In this document: piece by piece, positions 6,849 through 14,293 of the stretch
Position numbering within the stretch: the stretch's first letter is position 1
How the letters are laid out: each line of letters starts with the position of its first letter
Source of the DNA: Bacteroidota bacterium
GTDB lineage: Bacteria > Bacteroidota > Bacteroidia > NS11-12g > UBA955
Direction: 5' to 3'
DNA length: 14,310 bases
NCBI GenBank assembly: GCA_009918425.1
Contig: RGEC01000032.1
Span: 1 to 14,310 of the forward strand
Translations under genes and position numbers: made by a program
The notes under the pieces: generated by a model
Databases searched by the model: none
What the model was told of the DNA's origin: nothing
Seen by the model: only the letters and a program-made list of their open reading frames with translations

Positions 6849-7973
6849 TCAGGGATTTAAACACCGCCTGTAAATTTCCAGATAATCATTCATGATTTTA
6901 TCTAGGTCAAATTCTTTGGCGCGCTGAAGTGCATTGAATTTGAAAGTTTTTAACACTTCCTCATTCCCCAGTATTTTCATCGCATTGTTGGCCATATCAG
7001 CCACATCGCCTACATTGCTTAAATAACCGGTTACGCCATGCACATTCACTTCGGGAATCCCCCCTGCATTGCTGCTGATAACAGGCACCTCACATGCCAT
7101 GGCTTCCAGCGCTGCCAGTCCAAAGCTTTCTGTTTCAGATGGCAAAATAAAGAGATCACAAACCGATAAAATTTCCTCTACGGCCTCCTGCTTACCCAAA
7201 AAGGTAATGCTGCCATGACATTCCATTTCACGGCTTATTTTTTCAATGTGGCTGCGCTCCGGGCCATCACCGATCATCAACAGCCGGGATGGTATTTTCT
7301 GATTCACCAGGCAAAACACAGAGACCACATCCTCTACCCGCTTTACCTTACGAAAATTGGAGGTATGCACCAATATTTTTTCGCCATTGGGCGCAATGGC
7401 CTTCTTGAAATGTTCTTTGGGTTTTTTATTGAATCTTGTAAAATCAATAAAATTGGGCACCACGTCAATTTCGCGCTTGATCTTAAAATGCTCCAGGGTA
7501 TCGTTTTTCAAACTTTGTGAGACAGCGGTAACGGCATCCGACTGGTTGATGCTCCAGCTGACTACGGGCTCAAATGTTGCCTCACGGCCCACCAGCGTAA
7601 TATCGGTTCCGTGCAGGGTAGTAATAACAGGTATTTCGAGGCCTTCTTCAGACAATATCGATTTGGCGAGCAAAGCTGCAGAAGCATGCGGAATGGCATA
7701 GTGCACATGCAAAACATCCAGATTGGCGGTTTTAACTACATCCACAATCACCCCTGCCAGGGCTGTTTCATAGGGTGCATATTCAAACAGCGGATATTTG
7801 AGTATGCTCACTTCATGATAAAAAACGTTTTCCGTAAAAAAATCAAGGCGAGCCGGCTGGTTGTAGCTGATGAAATGTACCTGATGTCCTCGTGTGGCAA
7901 GCGCTTTACCCAGTTCTGTGGCTAAAACCCCGCTTCCACCAAAGGTGGGATAACACACAATTCCGATGTTCAT
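6849..7973 (-). CDS. bshA: N-acetyl-alpha-D-glucosaminyl L-malate synthase, bacillithiol synthesis
   Basis: This 374-residue GT4 glycosyltransferase is expected to transfer GlcNAc from UDP-GlcNAc to L-malate, the first step of bacillithiol, a low-molecular-weight thiol. Marks of BshA rather than a generic GT4 are the N-terminus IGIVCYPTFGGSGVLATELGK (3-23), VHFISYNQPARL (32-43), HVHYAIPHASAA (89-100), TLHGTDITLVG (119-129), and VVPNFIDFTRF (171-181). The C-terminal Rossmann domain has IGDGPERS (234-241) and the nucleotide-sugar motif ETESFGLAALEAM (280-292), with the EX7E glutamates E282 and E290. Other bacillithiol genes (bshB, bshC) are not in the window. It converges on the sigma factor gene and is divergent from tadA across 76 bases. 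Those bases hold a small palindrome (AGATTT-CA-AAATCT, 8001-8014) but no convincing bshA promoter. Confidence 0.9.
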   Translation of the reverse strand: MNIGIVCYPTFGGSGVLATELGKALATRGHQVHFISYNQPARLDFFTENVFYHEVSILKYPLFEYAPYETALAGVIVDVVKTANLDVLHVHYAIPHASAALLAKSILSEEGLEIPVITTLHGTDITLVGREATFEPVVSWSINQSDAVTAVSQSLKNDTLEHFKIKREIDVVPNFIDFTRFNKKPKEHFKKAIAPNGEKILVHTSNFRKVKRVEDVVSVFCLVNQKIPSRLLMIGDGPERSHIEKISREMECHGSITFLGKQEAVEEILSVCDLFILPSETESFGLAALEAMACEVPVISSNAGGIPEVNVHGVTGYLSNVGDVADMANNAMKILGNEEVLKTFKFNALQRAKEFDLDKIMNDYLEIYRRCLNP

Positions 7974-8037
7974 GTAAATAGAACAACAATGTTAATGACA
8001 AGATTTCAAAATCTGCTAAAAAAAAGAAGATTGAGCG

Positions 8038-8045
8038 CATCTTTG
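8038..8045 (+). promoter_or_regulatory. Weak -7 box directly before tadA
   Basis: CATCTTTG differs from TAnnTTTG only in the first base. CGTC and then the tadA ATG follow, giving the same 4-base spacing seen at lptB. No -33 TTG lies at the right distance. It suggests a leaderless tadA mRNA but is weaker than the sigma and lptB boxes. Confidence 0.3.
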
Positions 8046-8049
8046 CGTC

Positions 8050-8493
8050 ATGGAAGTTTTCACCGACGAATATTTCATGCAAAAAGCCCTGTCAGAAGCC
8101 CAAAAAGCCATGCAGGAAAATGAAATACCCATCGGTGCGGTAGTGGTTTACGAAAATACCATTATTGGAAAAGGCTACAACCAGACCGAGAAACTCAACG
8201 ACGTGACCGCCCATGCAGAAATGCTGGCCATTACGGCGGCTGCTACCTACCTAAACAGCAAGTTTCTCGATGAATGCACGCTGTACATTACCATTGAACC
8301 CTGTCTGATGTGCGCAGGTGCCATCAAATGGGCCCGTTTCCACAAAATTGTGTTTGGCGCAGAAGAACCCAAAACCGGATTTACCCGCATCAGCAAGGAT
8401 TTGCTGGGTAAAAAAACGCAGGTTTCAGGGGGTGTGTTGGCAGATGAATGTGCTGCACTTATGCAAACATTCTTCAAACAGAAACGAGGCTGA
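8050..8493 (+). CDS. tadA: tRNA-specific adenosine deaminase
   Basis: This 147-residue zinc deaminase is expected to convert the wobble adenosine of tRNA-Arg (anticodon ACG) to inosine. The active site is complete: HAE (55-57) gives the zinc histidine and the proton-shuttling glutamate, and PCLMC (84-88) gives the two zinc cysteines. EIPIGAVVV (25-33), GYN (42-44), DVTAHAEMLAI and SGGVLADECAALMQTFFKQKR (126-146) are TadA-like in order and spacing, and length is normal. A related nucleoside deaminase is possible but less likely given the C-terminus. The stop TGA ends at 8493 and the convergent lipoprotein gene ends at 8494, leaving no spacer. Confidence 0.88.
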   Translation: MEVFTDEYFMQKALSEAQKAMQENEIPIGAVVVYENTIIGKGYNQTEKLNDVTAHAEMLAITAAATYLNSKFLDECTLYITIEPCLMCAGAIKWARFHKIVFGAEEPKTGFTRISKDLLGKKTQVSGGVLADECAALMQTFFKQKRG

Positions 8494-9879
8494 CTATTCA
8501 GGCCGTTCAAATGCCCCAATATCGGGCAAGCCGATGCGGGGTTTCCCGTTCAGATCTGTAGTTATAGGCGGGGAGAGCAGAATACCTGCGTTGTGCAAAG
8601 GAGACAATGTATCGGGGGCAAAATCGCCGGAATTTATATTTTTAAACAGTGGATCGCGGTTGTATGTATTGCTGGTGGCAAAGGGTTTAGATTTACTTTT
8701 CATCAGATTGCCCGAAAAATCGGTAATAAAAGCAGCACTTCCGCCCTTGTCAATGAGCAGTTCCTCCTGTAAATCTCCATAAATAACCGAGTTGTATGTA
8801 TTACACTCCAGCGGTTTGGTATCCAGAATTTTCCCATTGCCGTCGCGCAGCGTATTGGTAAGGGCAAAGTGCCCGTCCTGCCTGGTGGTATAGTTCACAT
8901 AGGAAGCAAACGTGCAATGCCTGAAATCGTATTTTCCACCCAATAGACCCAGAAAACTGTAACTTCCTGTTTGGGCAAACAGGCAGTTTGTAGCCCGGAT
9001 ATGGGCTGTGATACCCGCCAGACAAGCCTGTCCGCAATACTGAACCCGGGTGTTTTCCAGCACCAGGTTATCCGGACTGCCCACAGGCAGAGAATCCACG
9101 CGAATGCCGATGGCGGCATTTTGTATATCAGCGTTTTTAATGCTATTGCCGGCACTGCCCACCGTAAAATACAATCCCACCCACTGATTCGGCAGGGTTC
9201 GCGCCGGTGAAACCGGTTTATCGCCGGTGAAAAGCACCCTGCTTCCGGGTGTGCCTTCCACCAATAGTTTTCCGGCAACATACAAAGTGCTGCGCGCAGA
9301 ACAATACACCTGCACACCTTCTTTGATGGTGAAAGTACATCCCGCGGGCACAAGAGCATTGTCAACAATCACATAGGGCTTTGTTTTGTCATCCCAGAAA
9401 CTGCCGCAGGGCAACGATGCCGCCCTGAAGTAATGAGCATCCCATCCATAGGCTCCCAAAAACATTTTCTGCTCACCTCCATTCACCTGTATCATCAGGG
9501 AGTCCAGCACCAGCGCAGGACCTGATTGTCCATTGGCTTCCAGGCTGCATTGCACAAAAACAAACACACTGTCTTTGGCAGGAATCTCCACCTCCTTTAT
9601 TAATGGACCGGGAATGCCATCAACATTGATACGGTAAGCTGAATTTGTGCCTCCACCCAAACGAAATGAGGCTTTCACAGCCTGACTTTCAGGGTTTTTT
9701 ATCCAGGTTATCTGTGTTACACTTATGGGATACGTGCTACCGGTCTGACGCGTAAAGACGGTATCAAACCAAACTGTATCCGCAGCGAGTTTCAGGGTTG
9801 TTTTGCCTTCAAAAAACGGCTCTTTGCGGCAGGCAGCCAGCATCATTAGCAGCATTATAACAGGCAGTATTTTTCTCAC
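8494..9879 (-). CDS. Lipoprotein with right-handed beta-helix, function unknown
   Basis: With a GTG start at 9877-9879 the product is 461 residues. It has a basic N-terminus (MRK), a hydrophobic signal segment and a lipobox LAAC with C17 as the lipid-modified cysteine. Residues about 30-140 look like a beta-sandwich, with FDTVFTRQTGSTYPISV, YRINVDG and AKDSVFVFVQCSL. Residues about 180-390 look like a parallel beta-helix (NQWVGLYFTVGSAGNSIKNA, AAIGIRVDSL). The tail DPLFKN ... SPLHNAG ... DLNGKPR ... DIGAFE (409-458) is the ending shared by many Bacteroidota beta-helix surface proteins. The GTG was preferred over an upstream in-frame ATG (9925-9927) because it begins a clean lipoprotein signal and lies just after a -7 box. 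The role is unknown: a conserved outer-surface protein, possibly glycan-binding. Confidence 0.85.
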   Translation of the reverse strand: MRKILPVIMLLMMLAACRKEPFFEGKTTLKLAADTVWFDTVFTRQTGSTYPISVTQITWIKNPESQAVKASFRLGGGTNSAYRINVDGIPGPLIKEVEIPAKDSVFVFVQCSLEANGQSGPALVLDSLMIQVNGGEQKMFLGAYGWDAHYFRAASLPCGSFWDDKTKPYVIVDNALVPAGCTFTIKEGVQVYCSARSTLYVAGKLLVEGTPGSRVLFTGDKPVSPARTLPNQWVGLYFTVGSAGNSIKNADIQNAAIGIRVDSLPVGSPDNLVLENTRVQYCGQACLAGITAHIRATNCLFAQTGSYSFLGLLGGKYDFRHCTFASYVNYTTRQDGHFALTNTLRDGNGKILDTKPLECNTYNSVIYGDLQEELLIDKGGSAAFITDFSGNLMKSKSKPFATSNTYNRDPLFKNINSGDFAPDTLSPLHNAGILLSPPITTDLNGKPRIGLPDIGAFERPE

Positions 9880-9892
9880 CGGAATTATAACG

Positions 9893-9900
9893 CAAAGGTA
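9893..9900 (-). promoter_or_regulatory. -7 box of the beta-helix lipoprotein gene
   Basis: TACCTTTG on the minus strand matches TAnnTTTG and ends 13 bases before the GTG start at 9879, giving a leader of several bases. It lies downstream of the in-frame ATG at 9927, so a transcript from this promoter could not use that ATG. No -33 element at normal spacing was seen. Confidence 0.4.
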
Positions 9901-9939
9901 GGGCTGCAAATTGCCAAATTGGTTCATGCGGCTGTAAAC

Positions 9940-10990
9940 TTATGAGAGTAGGCGGCTGTAAAGCGAATACACCTTCTCCATTTCGCCTGACCAAGGGTAT
10001 TTATGCGCGGCCTGCAAACCATTTTGTTGCATGTTTTCAGCCTGTTCCGGATGCTGCAAAACAGATAATATGGCCGCTGCGATTTCAGAAGGATTACTGG
10101 GGTTTACGCATATTCCTACATCGTTTTCTTCCACTACACTTCGATATAAAGGAAAGTCAGAGGTTACCTGTGGCAAACCAATGGCCATGTATTCAAACAT
10201 TTTGGTAGGGTAACTGCCTACACTGTTTTTCATGGGCTGAATGATGCACATTCCCACGGCTGCATTGCGGCTTATGGCGTACCCTTTTTCCAGGGTTAAC
10301 CTTCCGTGAAATTGAATTTGCTCTGAAACTTCACCCCAAAAAGGCAGTGCATGAAGCTGTTTTTCCAGCGAAGAATACAACTCACCCACTACATCAAACT
10401 GCAGTAAGTGGCCTTGTTTTTTCAGTATGTACAATGCCTCCGCAACCTGCTGCAATCCACGGGATTCCAGCAAGATACCCATATAAAAGATACGGTTGGT
10501 TTTGCGGTTTACCTCCCATCTTTTTATATCGCGGTTCATAGCTGTGTTCAGCCAGAATAATAGGAAATCTTTTTACGGCCTTTTTCTCAAAAAAATGAAA
10601 ACAGGCATACAGTATTTTCTTCGCCGGAATCCAGGGTTTATCGAAAATGTCTTCCGCTACATTTTCATGGATATCAAGCACCACTTTTTTGCCCAGAAAA
10701 CGCAATAGCAAGCCACAGGGAATCAGTTCAGGATCGTGGAGATGATAGAGGTCAGCAGGGGTGCGAATCGCTTTAAAAAACATTAAAATCCAGGTAAAAA
10801 AAACACGCAGCAGTTTGTTTTTAAAGCGTTGGAATGGTACGATATGTATACCTTGTAAATGTTCATCTTTAGGATGAACCGCAATTAAAGTTACCTTATA
10901 CTTTTGAGATAAATGCGAACAATACCGGTAAAAAATACGCGTATCGGTGGCCACATGCACAGAACTGAGATGGCATACATGCTTTTTCAT
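9940..10990 (-). pseudogene. GT4-family glycosyltransferase with disrupted frame
   Basis: Two overlapping minus-strand frames encode the two halves of one glycosyltransferase. The N-terminal half starts at ATG 10988-10990 (MKKHVCHLSSVHVATDTRIF) and carries LYHLHDPELIP, VVLDIHENVAEDI and IILAEHSYEPRYKK. The C-terminal half, in the +1 frame, resumes at NRIFYMGILLESRGLQQVAEAL and holds the nucleotide-sugar site YPTKMFEYMAIGLPQVTSD and a normal C-terminus to 9940. The switch lies near 10510-10545. Removing one A from the five-A run there would restore a single frame (RYKRWEVNRK). The linker between halves then looks short by perhaps 20-25 residues compared with family members I remember, so a small deletion is also possible. 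When intact it would add a sugar to a surface glycan or lipid. A sequencing error cannot be excluded. Confidence 0.8.
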
Positions 10991-11053
10991 CGACCCGGAT
11001 TGCGAAGTTACGCTTTTTATAACCCATTCATCCGGTTTGCCATTGTTGTGTTG

Positions 11054-11061
11054 TATTTTTG
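11054..11061 (+). promoter_or_regulatory. -7 box of lptB
   Basis: TATTTTTG matches TAnnTTTG and is followed by TAGC and the ATG at 11066. The 12-base stretch from the box into the start shares TTTGTAGC with the sigma factor promoter. A TTTG at 11036-11039 is 14 bases upstream, shorter than the usual -33 spacing. A leaderless mRNA is predicted. Confidence 0.45.
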
Positions 11062-11065
11062 TAGC

Positions 11066-11809
11066 ATGCGCCTTAGCAGTCACAACCTATTGAAACAATA
11101 CGGCTCCAAAAAAGTCGTGAACGACGTTTCTGTAGAAGTGAATCAGGGAGAGATTGTAGGGCTGCTTGGACCTAACGGTGCTGGTAAAACTACCACATTC
11201 TATATGGTTGTGGGCCTGGTGCGACCGGATGAGGGTTCCATACGTCTGGATGAGACAGAAATTACTTCGTTACCCATGTACAAGCGTGCACAATTGGGTA
11301 TTGGTTATTTGCCACAGGAAGCTTCAGTATTCAGGGAATTGAGTGTGGAAGACAATATCAAATCCATACTGCAAATGACCACGCTGAGCAAAGAGGCACA
11401 AAATGAGAAACTGGAGTCTTTGCTGGAAGAATTTGGGCTAAACCGGGTGCGTAAAAACAAAGGGAAAGTGCTGTCCGGGGGTGAAAGACGCCGAACCGAA
11501 ATCGCCCGCGCACTGACGACCGACCCTAAATTCATTCTGCTGGACGAACCCTTTGCCGGTGTAGATCCCATTGCTGTTGAAGATATACAGGGCATTGTTT
11601 CCAAGCTAAAAGATAAAAATATCGGCATACTCATTACCGACCACAATGTGCAGGAAACCCTGTCCATTACTGACCGCGCCTATCTTTTGTTTGAAGGTAA
11701 ACTGCTGAAACAGGGGACTGCCGAAGAACTGGCCAATGATGAGCTCGTGCGGAAAGTATATCTGGGTAAAAACTTTGAGCTTCGCAGGAAAAACCCTGCC
11801 CAATCCTAA
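11066..11809 (+). CDS. lptB: LPS export ABC transporter ATP-binding protein
   Basis: This 247-residue ATPase is expected to power LPS transport from the inner membrane through LptFG and the Lpt bridge. Walker A GPNGAGKTT (35-43), Q-loop YLPQEASVFRELSVEDNI (81-98), signature LSGGERRRTEIARAL (136-150), Walker B FILLDEPFAGVDPIAVEDIQ (156-175) and the switch histidine in TDHNVQETL (191-199) are all intact. The sequences VFRELSVEDNI and DHNVQETL are typical of LptB. An in-frame extension upstream to 10913 exists, but it runs antisense across the glycosyltransferase start and the -7 box, so ATG 11066 is chosen. The membrane partners are not nearby. lplA begins 5 bases after the stop. Confidence 0.93.
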   Translation: MRLSSHNLLKQYGSKKVVNDVSVEVNQGEIVGLLGPNGAGKTTTFYMVVGLVRPDEGSIRLDETEITSLPMYKRAQLGIGYLPQEASVFRELSVEDNIKSILQMTTLSKEAQNEKLESLLEEFGLNRVRKNKGKVLSGGERRRTEIARALTTDPKFILLDEPFAGVDPIAVEDIQGIVSKLKDKNIGILITDHNVQETLSITDRAYLLFEGKLLKQGTAEELANDELVRKVYLGKNFELRRKNPAQS

Positions 11810-11814
11810 GGCCC

Positions 11815-12774
11815 ATGCGCCTGATTATCAACAAAAGTAAAGACGTTTACTTCAATCTTGCACTGGAAGATGTGTTGTTGCATGGTAACAATGAAGATAT
11901 ACTGATGCTTTGGCAAAGCCATTCCGCGGTGGTGTGCGGCAAGCACCAGAATCTTTGCGGGGAAGCCAATTATGGATATTGTAAAAAGAACAATATTGAT
12001 CTTGCACGCAGACTAAGCGGCGGTGGCACTGTTTATCACGATGAAGGCAATGTGAATTTTACCTTCATTCAATCCCTGAAACCCCACGAAGAGCTGAATA
12101 TCAACTTTCGCAAATTTCTGGACCCGATGATGGACGTGCTTACCGATTTGGGGGTTCATGCAGAATACAGCGGGAGGAATGATTTACTCCTTAATGGTTT
12201 TAAAATCAGCGGCAATGCCGAGCATCTTGACCAGAAAAACCGAAGGGTGTTGCACCACGGGACCCTTCTTTTTGACAGTAAACTAACTACACTGGGCGAA
12301 GCATTGCACAGCAGAGGCCAATACGAAAGCAAAGCCGTGAAAAGTGTGCGCAGTGCCGTTTGTAACATCAAGCCCTATACGGAAATTGAAGATGTCTCTT
12401 CATTTATAGATGCCCTGGCATCAGGATTCACAACAAAACATGGTTATTTACCCTTGGAATTAACATCGGAAGAAGTCGCCTCTGCACAGAAACTCCAAAA
12501 CAGCAAATACGACACCAACGCATGGGTATTGGGCTATTCTCCCGCCTACCGCGTTGAGAAAGAAGTGATTTTATACAATAAGTCTGTTAACATTACAATG
12601 ACAGTTCATAAAGGAATCATAACTGAAGCCGCGGGCATCGATGATAAAACAGATAACCTAGGTATGGCCTTGGCCGGACTGATTGGAAAAACCCTGAATA
12701 TGGAAGCAGAAAAGGCATTTTTCCAAACACTCAACATTCCCTTCACAGAAGAACATCATTATTGCCTGTTTTGA
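11815..12774 (+). CDS. lplA: Lipoate-protein ligase A
   Basis: This 319-residue enzyme activates free lipoate with ATP and attaches it to lysine on the E2 and GcvH subunits of oxo-acid dehydrogenases and the glycine cleavage system. The ligase domain shows the lipoyl-AMP-binding motif RRLSGGGTVYHDEGNVNFTF (65-84), GRNDLLLNGFKISGNAEH with the probable catalytic lysine K130 (120-137), HHGTLLFD (147-154) and SVRSAVCNI (177-185). A C-terminal accessory region (about 247-319) gives it the full-length LplA layout. The gene lies 5 bases after lptB and 2 bases before nth, so the three are probably one transcript driven by the lptB promoter. No link in function among the three is evident. Confidence 0.92.
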   Translation: MRLIINKSKDVYFNLALEDVLLHGNNEDILMLWQSHSAVVCGKHQNLCGEANYGYCKKNNIDLARRLSGGGTVYHDEGNVNFTFIQSLKPHEELNINFRKFLDPMMDVLTDLGVHAEYSGRNDLLLNGFKISGNAEHLDQKNRRVLHHGTLLFDSKLTTLGEALHSRGQYESKAVKSVRSAVCNIKPYTEIEDVSSFIDALASGFTTKHGYLPLELTSEEVASAQKLQNSKYDTNAWVLGYSPAYRVEKEVILYNKSVNITMTVHKGIITEAAGIDDKTDNLGMALAGLIGKTLNMEAEKAFFQTLNIPFTEEHHYCLF

Positions 12775-12776
12775 AA

Positions 12777-13391
12777 ATGAACAAAAAAGAACGCGTGGCA
12801 TTCATTGCCGAAACCCTGGAGCTGCTTTTCCCTGAAACGCCGGTTCCGCTGGATCACAGGGATGCATACACATTACTAATTGCAGTATTGCTTAGTGCCC
12901 AATGCACGGATGAACGGGTAAATCAAATTACGCCGTCGCTGTTTGCCAAAGCCGATAATCCTTATGACATGGTAAAGCTGAGCGTAGAGGAAATCCGAGA
13001 AATCATCAAGCCCTGCGGTCTTTCGCCCATGAAAAGCAAAGGCATATACGGATTGTCTCAGATTATCATTGAAAAACACAATGGCAAGGTCCCTGAATCT
13101 TTCGAAGCACTGGAGGCCTTACCTGCGGTGGGACATAAAACTGCAAGCGTGGTAATGAGCCAGGCATTCGGGCACCCTGCATTTCCGGTAGACACACACA
13201 TTCATCGGCTGGCTCAGCGCTGGAAACTGAGCAGTGGCAAAAACGTGGAGCAAACCGAAAAAGACCTGAAAAGATTGTTCCCCAAGGAAACCTGGAATAA
13301 ACTGCACCTGCAGATTATCTTCTTTGGAAGAAAATACTGTCCGGCGCGTGGGCATAAAGCGGAAGATTGCCCGATTTGCGGGCAGATTTGA
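12777..13391 (+). CDS. nth: Endonuclease III (DNA glycosylase/AP lyase) with reduced cysteine cluster
   Basis: This 204-residue repair enzyme removes oxidised pyrimidines and cleaves the resulting abasic site. The helix-hairpin-helix LPAVGHKTASVV (115-126) holds the catalytic lysine K121, and VDTH (138-141) holds the catalytic aspartate D139. The C-terminus is unusual: the classic iron-sulphur pattern is C-x6-C-x2-C-x5-C, but here only C188, C198 and C201 are present (C-x9-C-x2-C) and the protein ends three residues later. ATG 12777 is preferred to an in-frame TTG at 12762 that would overlap lplA. The ATG lies 2 bases after the lplA stop. No good terminator follows. Confidence 0.93.
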   Translation: MNKKERVAFIAETLELLFPETPVPLDHRDAYTLLIAVLLSAQCTDERVNQITPSLFAKADNPYDMVKLSVEEIREIIKPCGLSPMKSKGIYGLSQIIIEKHNGKVPESFEALEALPAVGHKTASVVMSQAFGHPAFPVDTHIHRLAQRWKLSSGKNVEQTEKDLKRLFPKETWNKLHLQIIFFGRKYCPARGHKAEDCPICGQI

Positions 13392-13474
13392 CCTAATAAA
13401 AATGATATAACCCAAAACGCATTAACCCCAAGACCAACAACTATGCTTTAAATGTTATTCGTGTATAGAATCTG

Positions 13475-14293
13475 CTATTTTTTTAACTTCCCCAGTTGTT
13501 TATTATTCAGTAATGATTTCATTTGTGCATTGGCCACCAGATTCAATTGCTGCAATCTTTCACTCTGTTGCAAACCTTGTTGAATCAGAACAGCATTGAT
13601 ACTTTCAAGGTTTGAAAGTACAACCAATTGTTCTACAGTTGCCCAATCTCTAAGATTCCCGGCTTTATCGTCATTGCGCTCTCTCCACTCCCTTGATGTC
13701 ATTCCAAATAAAGCTACATTAAGCATGTCGGCCTCATTGGCATAGACATAATTAATCTGGGCTTTTGTCAATGTAACCGGCAACAGCCTTTCCTTTATTG
13801 CATCTGTATGTATATGGTAATTAACTTTAGCAAGGGTGCGCTGAAGGTTCCATTCCAATTTAAGGCGATTGTTTTCATCTGCCTTTAATCGCTGAAACTC
13901 TTTGATTAGATAAATTTTAAATTCCGCACTGATCCACATTCCAAATTCAAAAGCGATATCACTATGGGCAAAAGTTCCTCCATATCTTCCTGCTGATGCT
14001 TTAAGTCCAATAGCGTTTGTCTTTTCCACCCATTCTTTAACACTGATTTTATAGTTGTTTAAACCAGCCTGGCTTTTAATTATGGCAAATTCGCCATAAT
14101 TAAAATTCGGATTGTAAACAGTTTCCCAAATGCCTAAAAACTCAACCGTATTTCTATTCCTCAGCCAATCAGAAATGAAAAAATCACCGTCCTTGGCTTT
14201 CACCATGTCTGTCAGCGAGATAAAGTCAAAATCTCCTTCTTTAAAAATAGATATGTTTATTCCTTGAACCGCAAATGATTTGTTTTTTGCCAT
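13475..14293 (-). CDS. KilA-N domain protein
   Basis: From ATG 14291-14293 the product is 272 residues. The N-terminal part is a KilA-N DNA-binding domain (about 5-137): FISLTDMVKA (24-33), WLRNRNTVEFLGIWE (43-57), GRYGGTFAHSDIAFEFGMWISAEFKIYLIKEFQRL (102-136, split here only by reading). A helical region follows (ENNRLKLEWNLQRTLAKVNY) and a conserved C-terminal part with MLNVALFGMTSREWRERN. KilA-N domains are common in phages and large DNA viruses, but stand-alone versions of this length are also scattered through Bacteroidota genomes. The gene looks AT-richer than its neighbours and shares no operon, which suggests recent acquisition. A further upstream TTG start (14308) is possible. Its function is unknown. 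Confidence 0.85.
   Translation of the reverse strand: MAKNKSFAVQGINISIFKEGDFDFISLTDMVKAKDGDFFISDWLRNRNTVEFLGIWETVYNPNFNYGEFAIIKSQAGLNNYKISVKEWVEKTNAIGLKASAGRYGGTFAHSDIAFEFGMWISAEFKIYLIKEFQRLKADENNRLKLEWNLQRTLAKVNYHIHTDAIKERLLPVTLTKAQINYVYANEADMLNVALFGMTSREWRERNDDKAGNLRDWATVEQLVVLSNLESINAVLIQQGLQQSERLQQLNLVANAQMKSLLNNKQLGKLKK
14074..14105. repeat. Perfect 13-bp inverted repeat inside the KilA-N gene
   Basis: TTTTAATTATGGC (14074-14086) and GCCATAATTAAAA (14093-14105) are exact reverse complements separated by 6 bases. It lies in the KilA-N coding frame, over the codons for FNYGEFAIIK. As minus-strand RNA it would form a stem, but A bases rather than U follow, so it is not an ordinary intrinsic terminator. 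Confidence 0.8.

Noticed and set aside
7987..7994. TAACATTG on the minus strand as a bshA -7 box
   Set aside because: One mismatch in the conserved TTTG and no -33 TTG at proper spacing; too weak to list.
10913..11065. Upstream in-frame extension of lptB (51 extra residues)
   Set aside because: It runs antisense through the start of the glycosyltransferase and across the lptB -7 box, and the ABC domain begins normally at ATG 11066.
13369..13383. Hairpin GCCCG-N5-CGGGC near the end of nth as a terminator
   Set aside because: The stem has only 5 bp, lies inside the coding region and is not followed by a T run.
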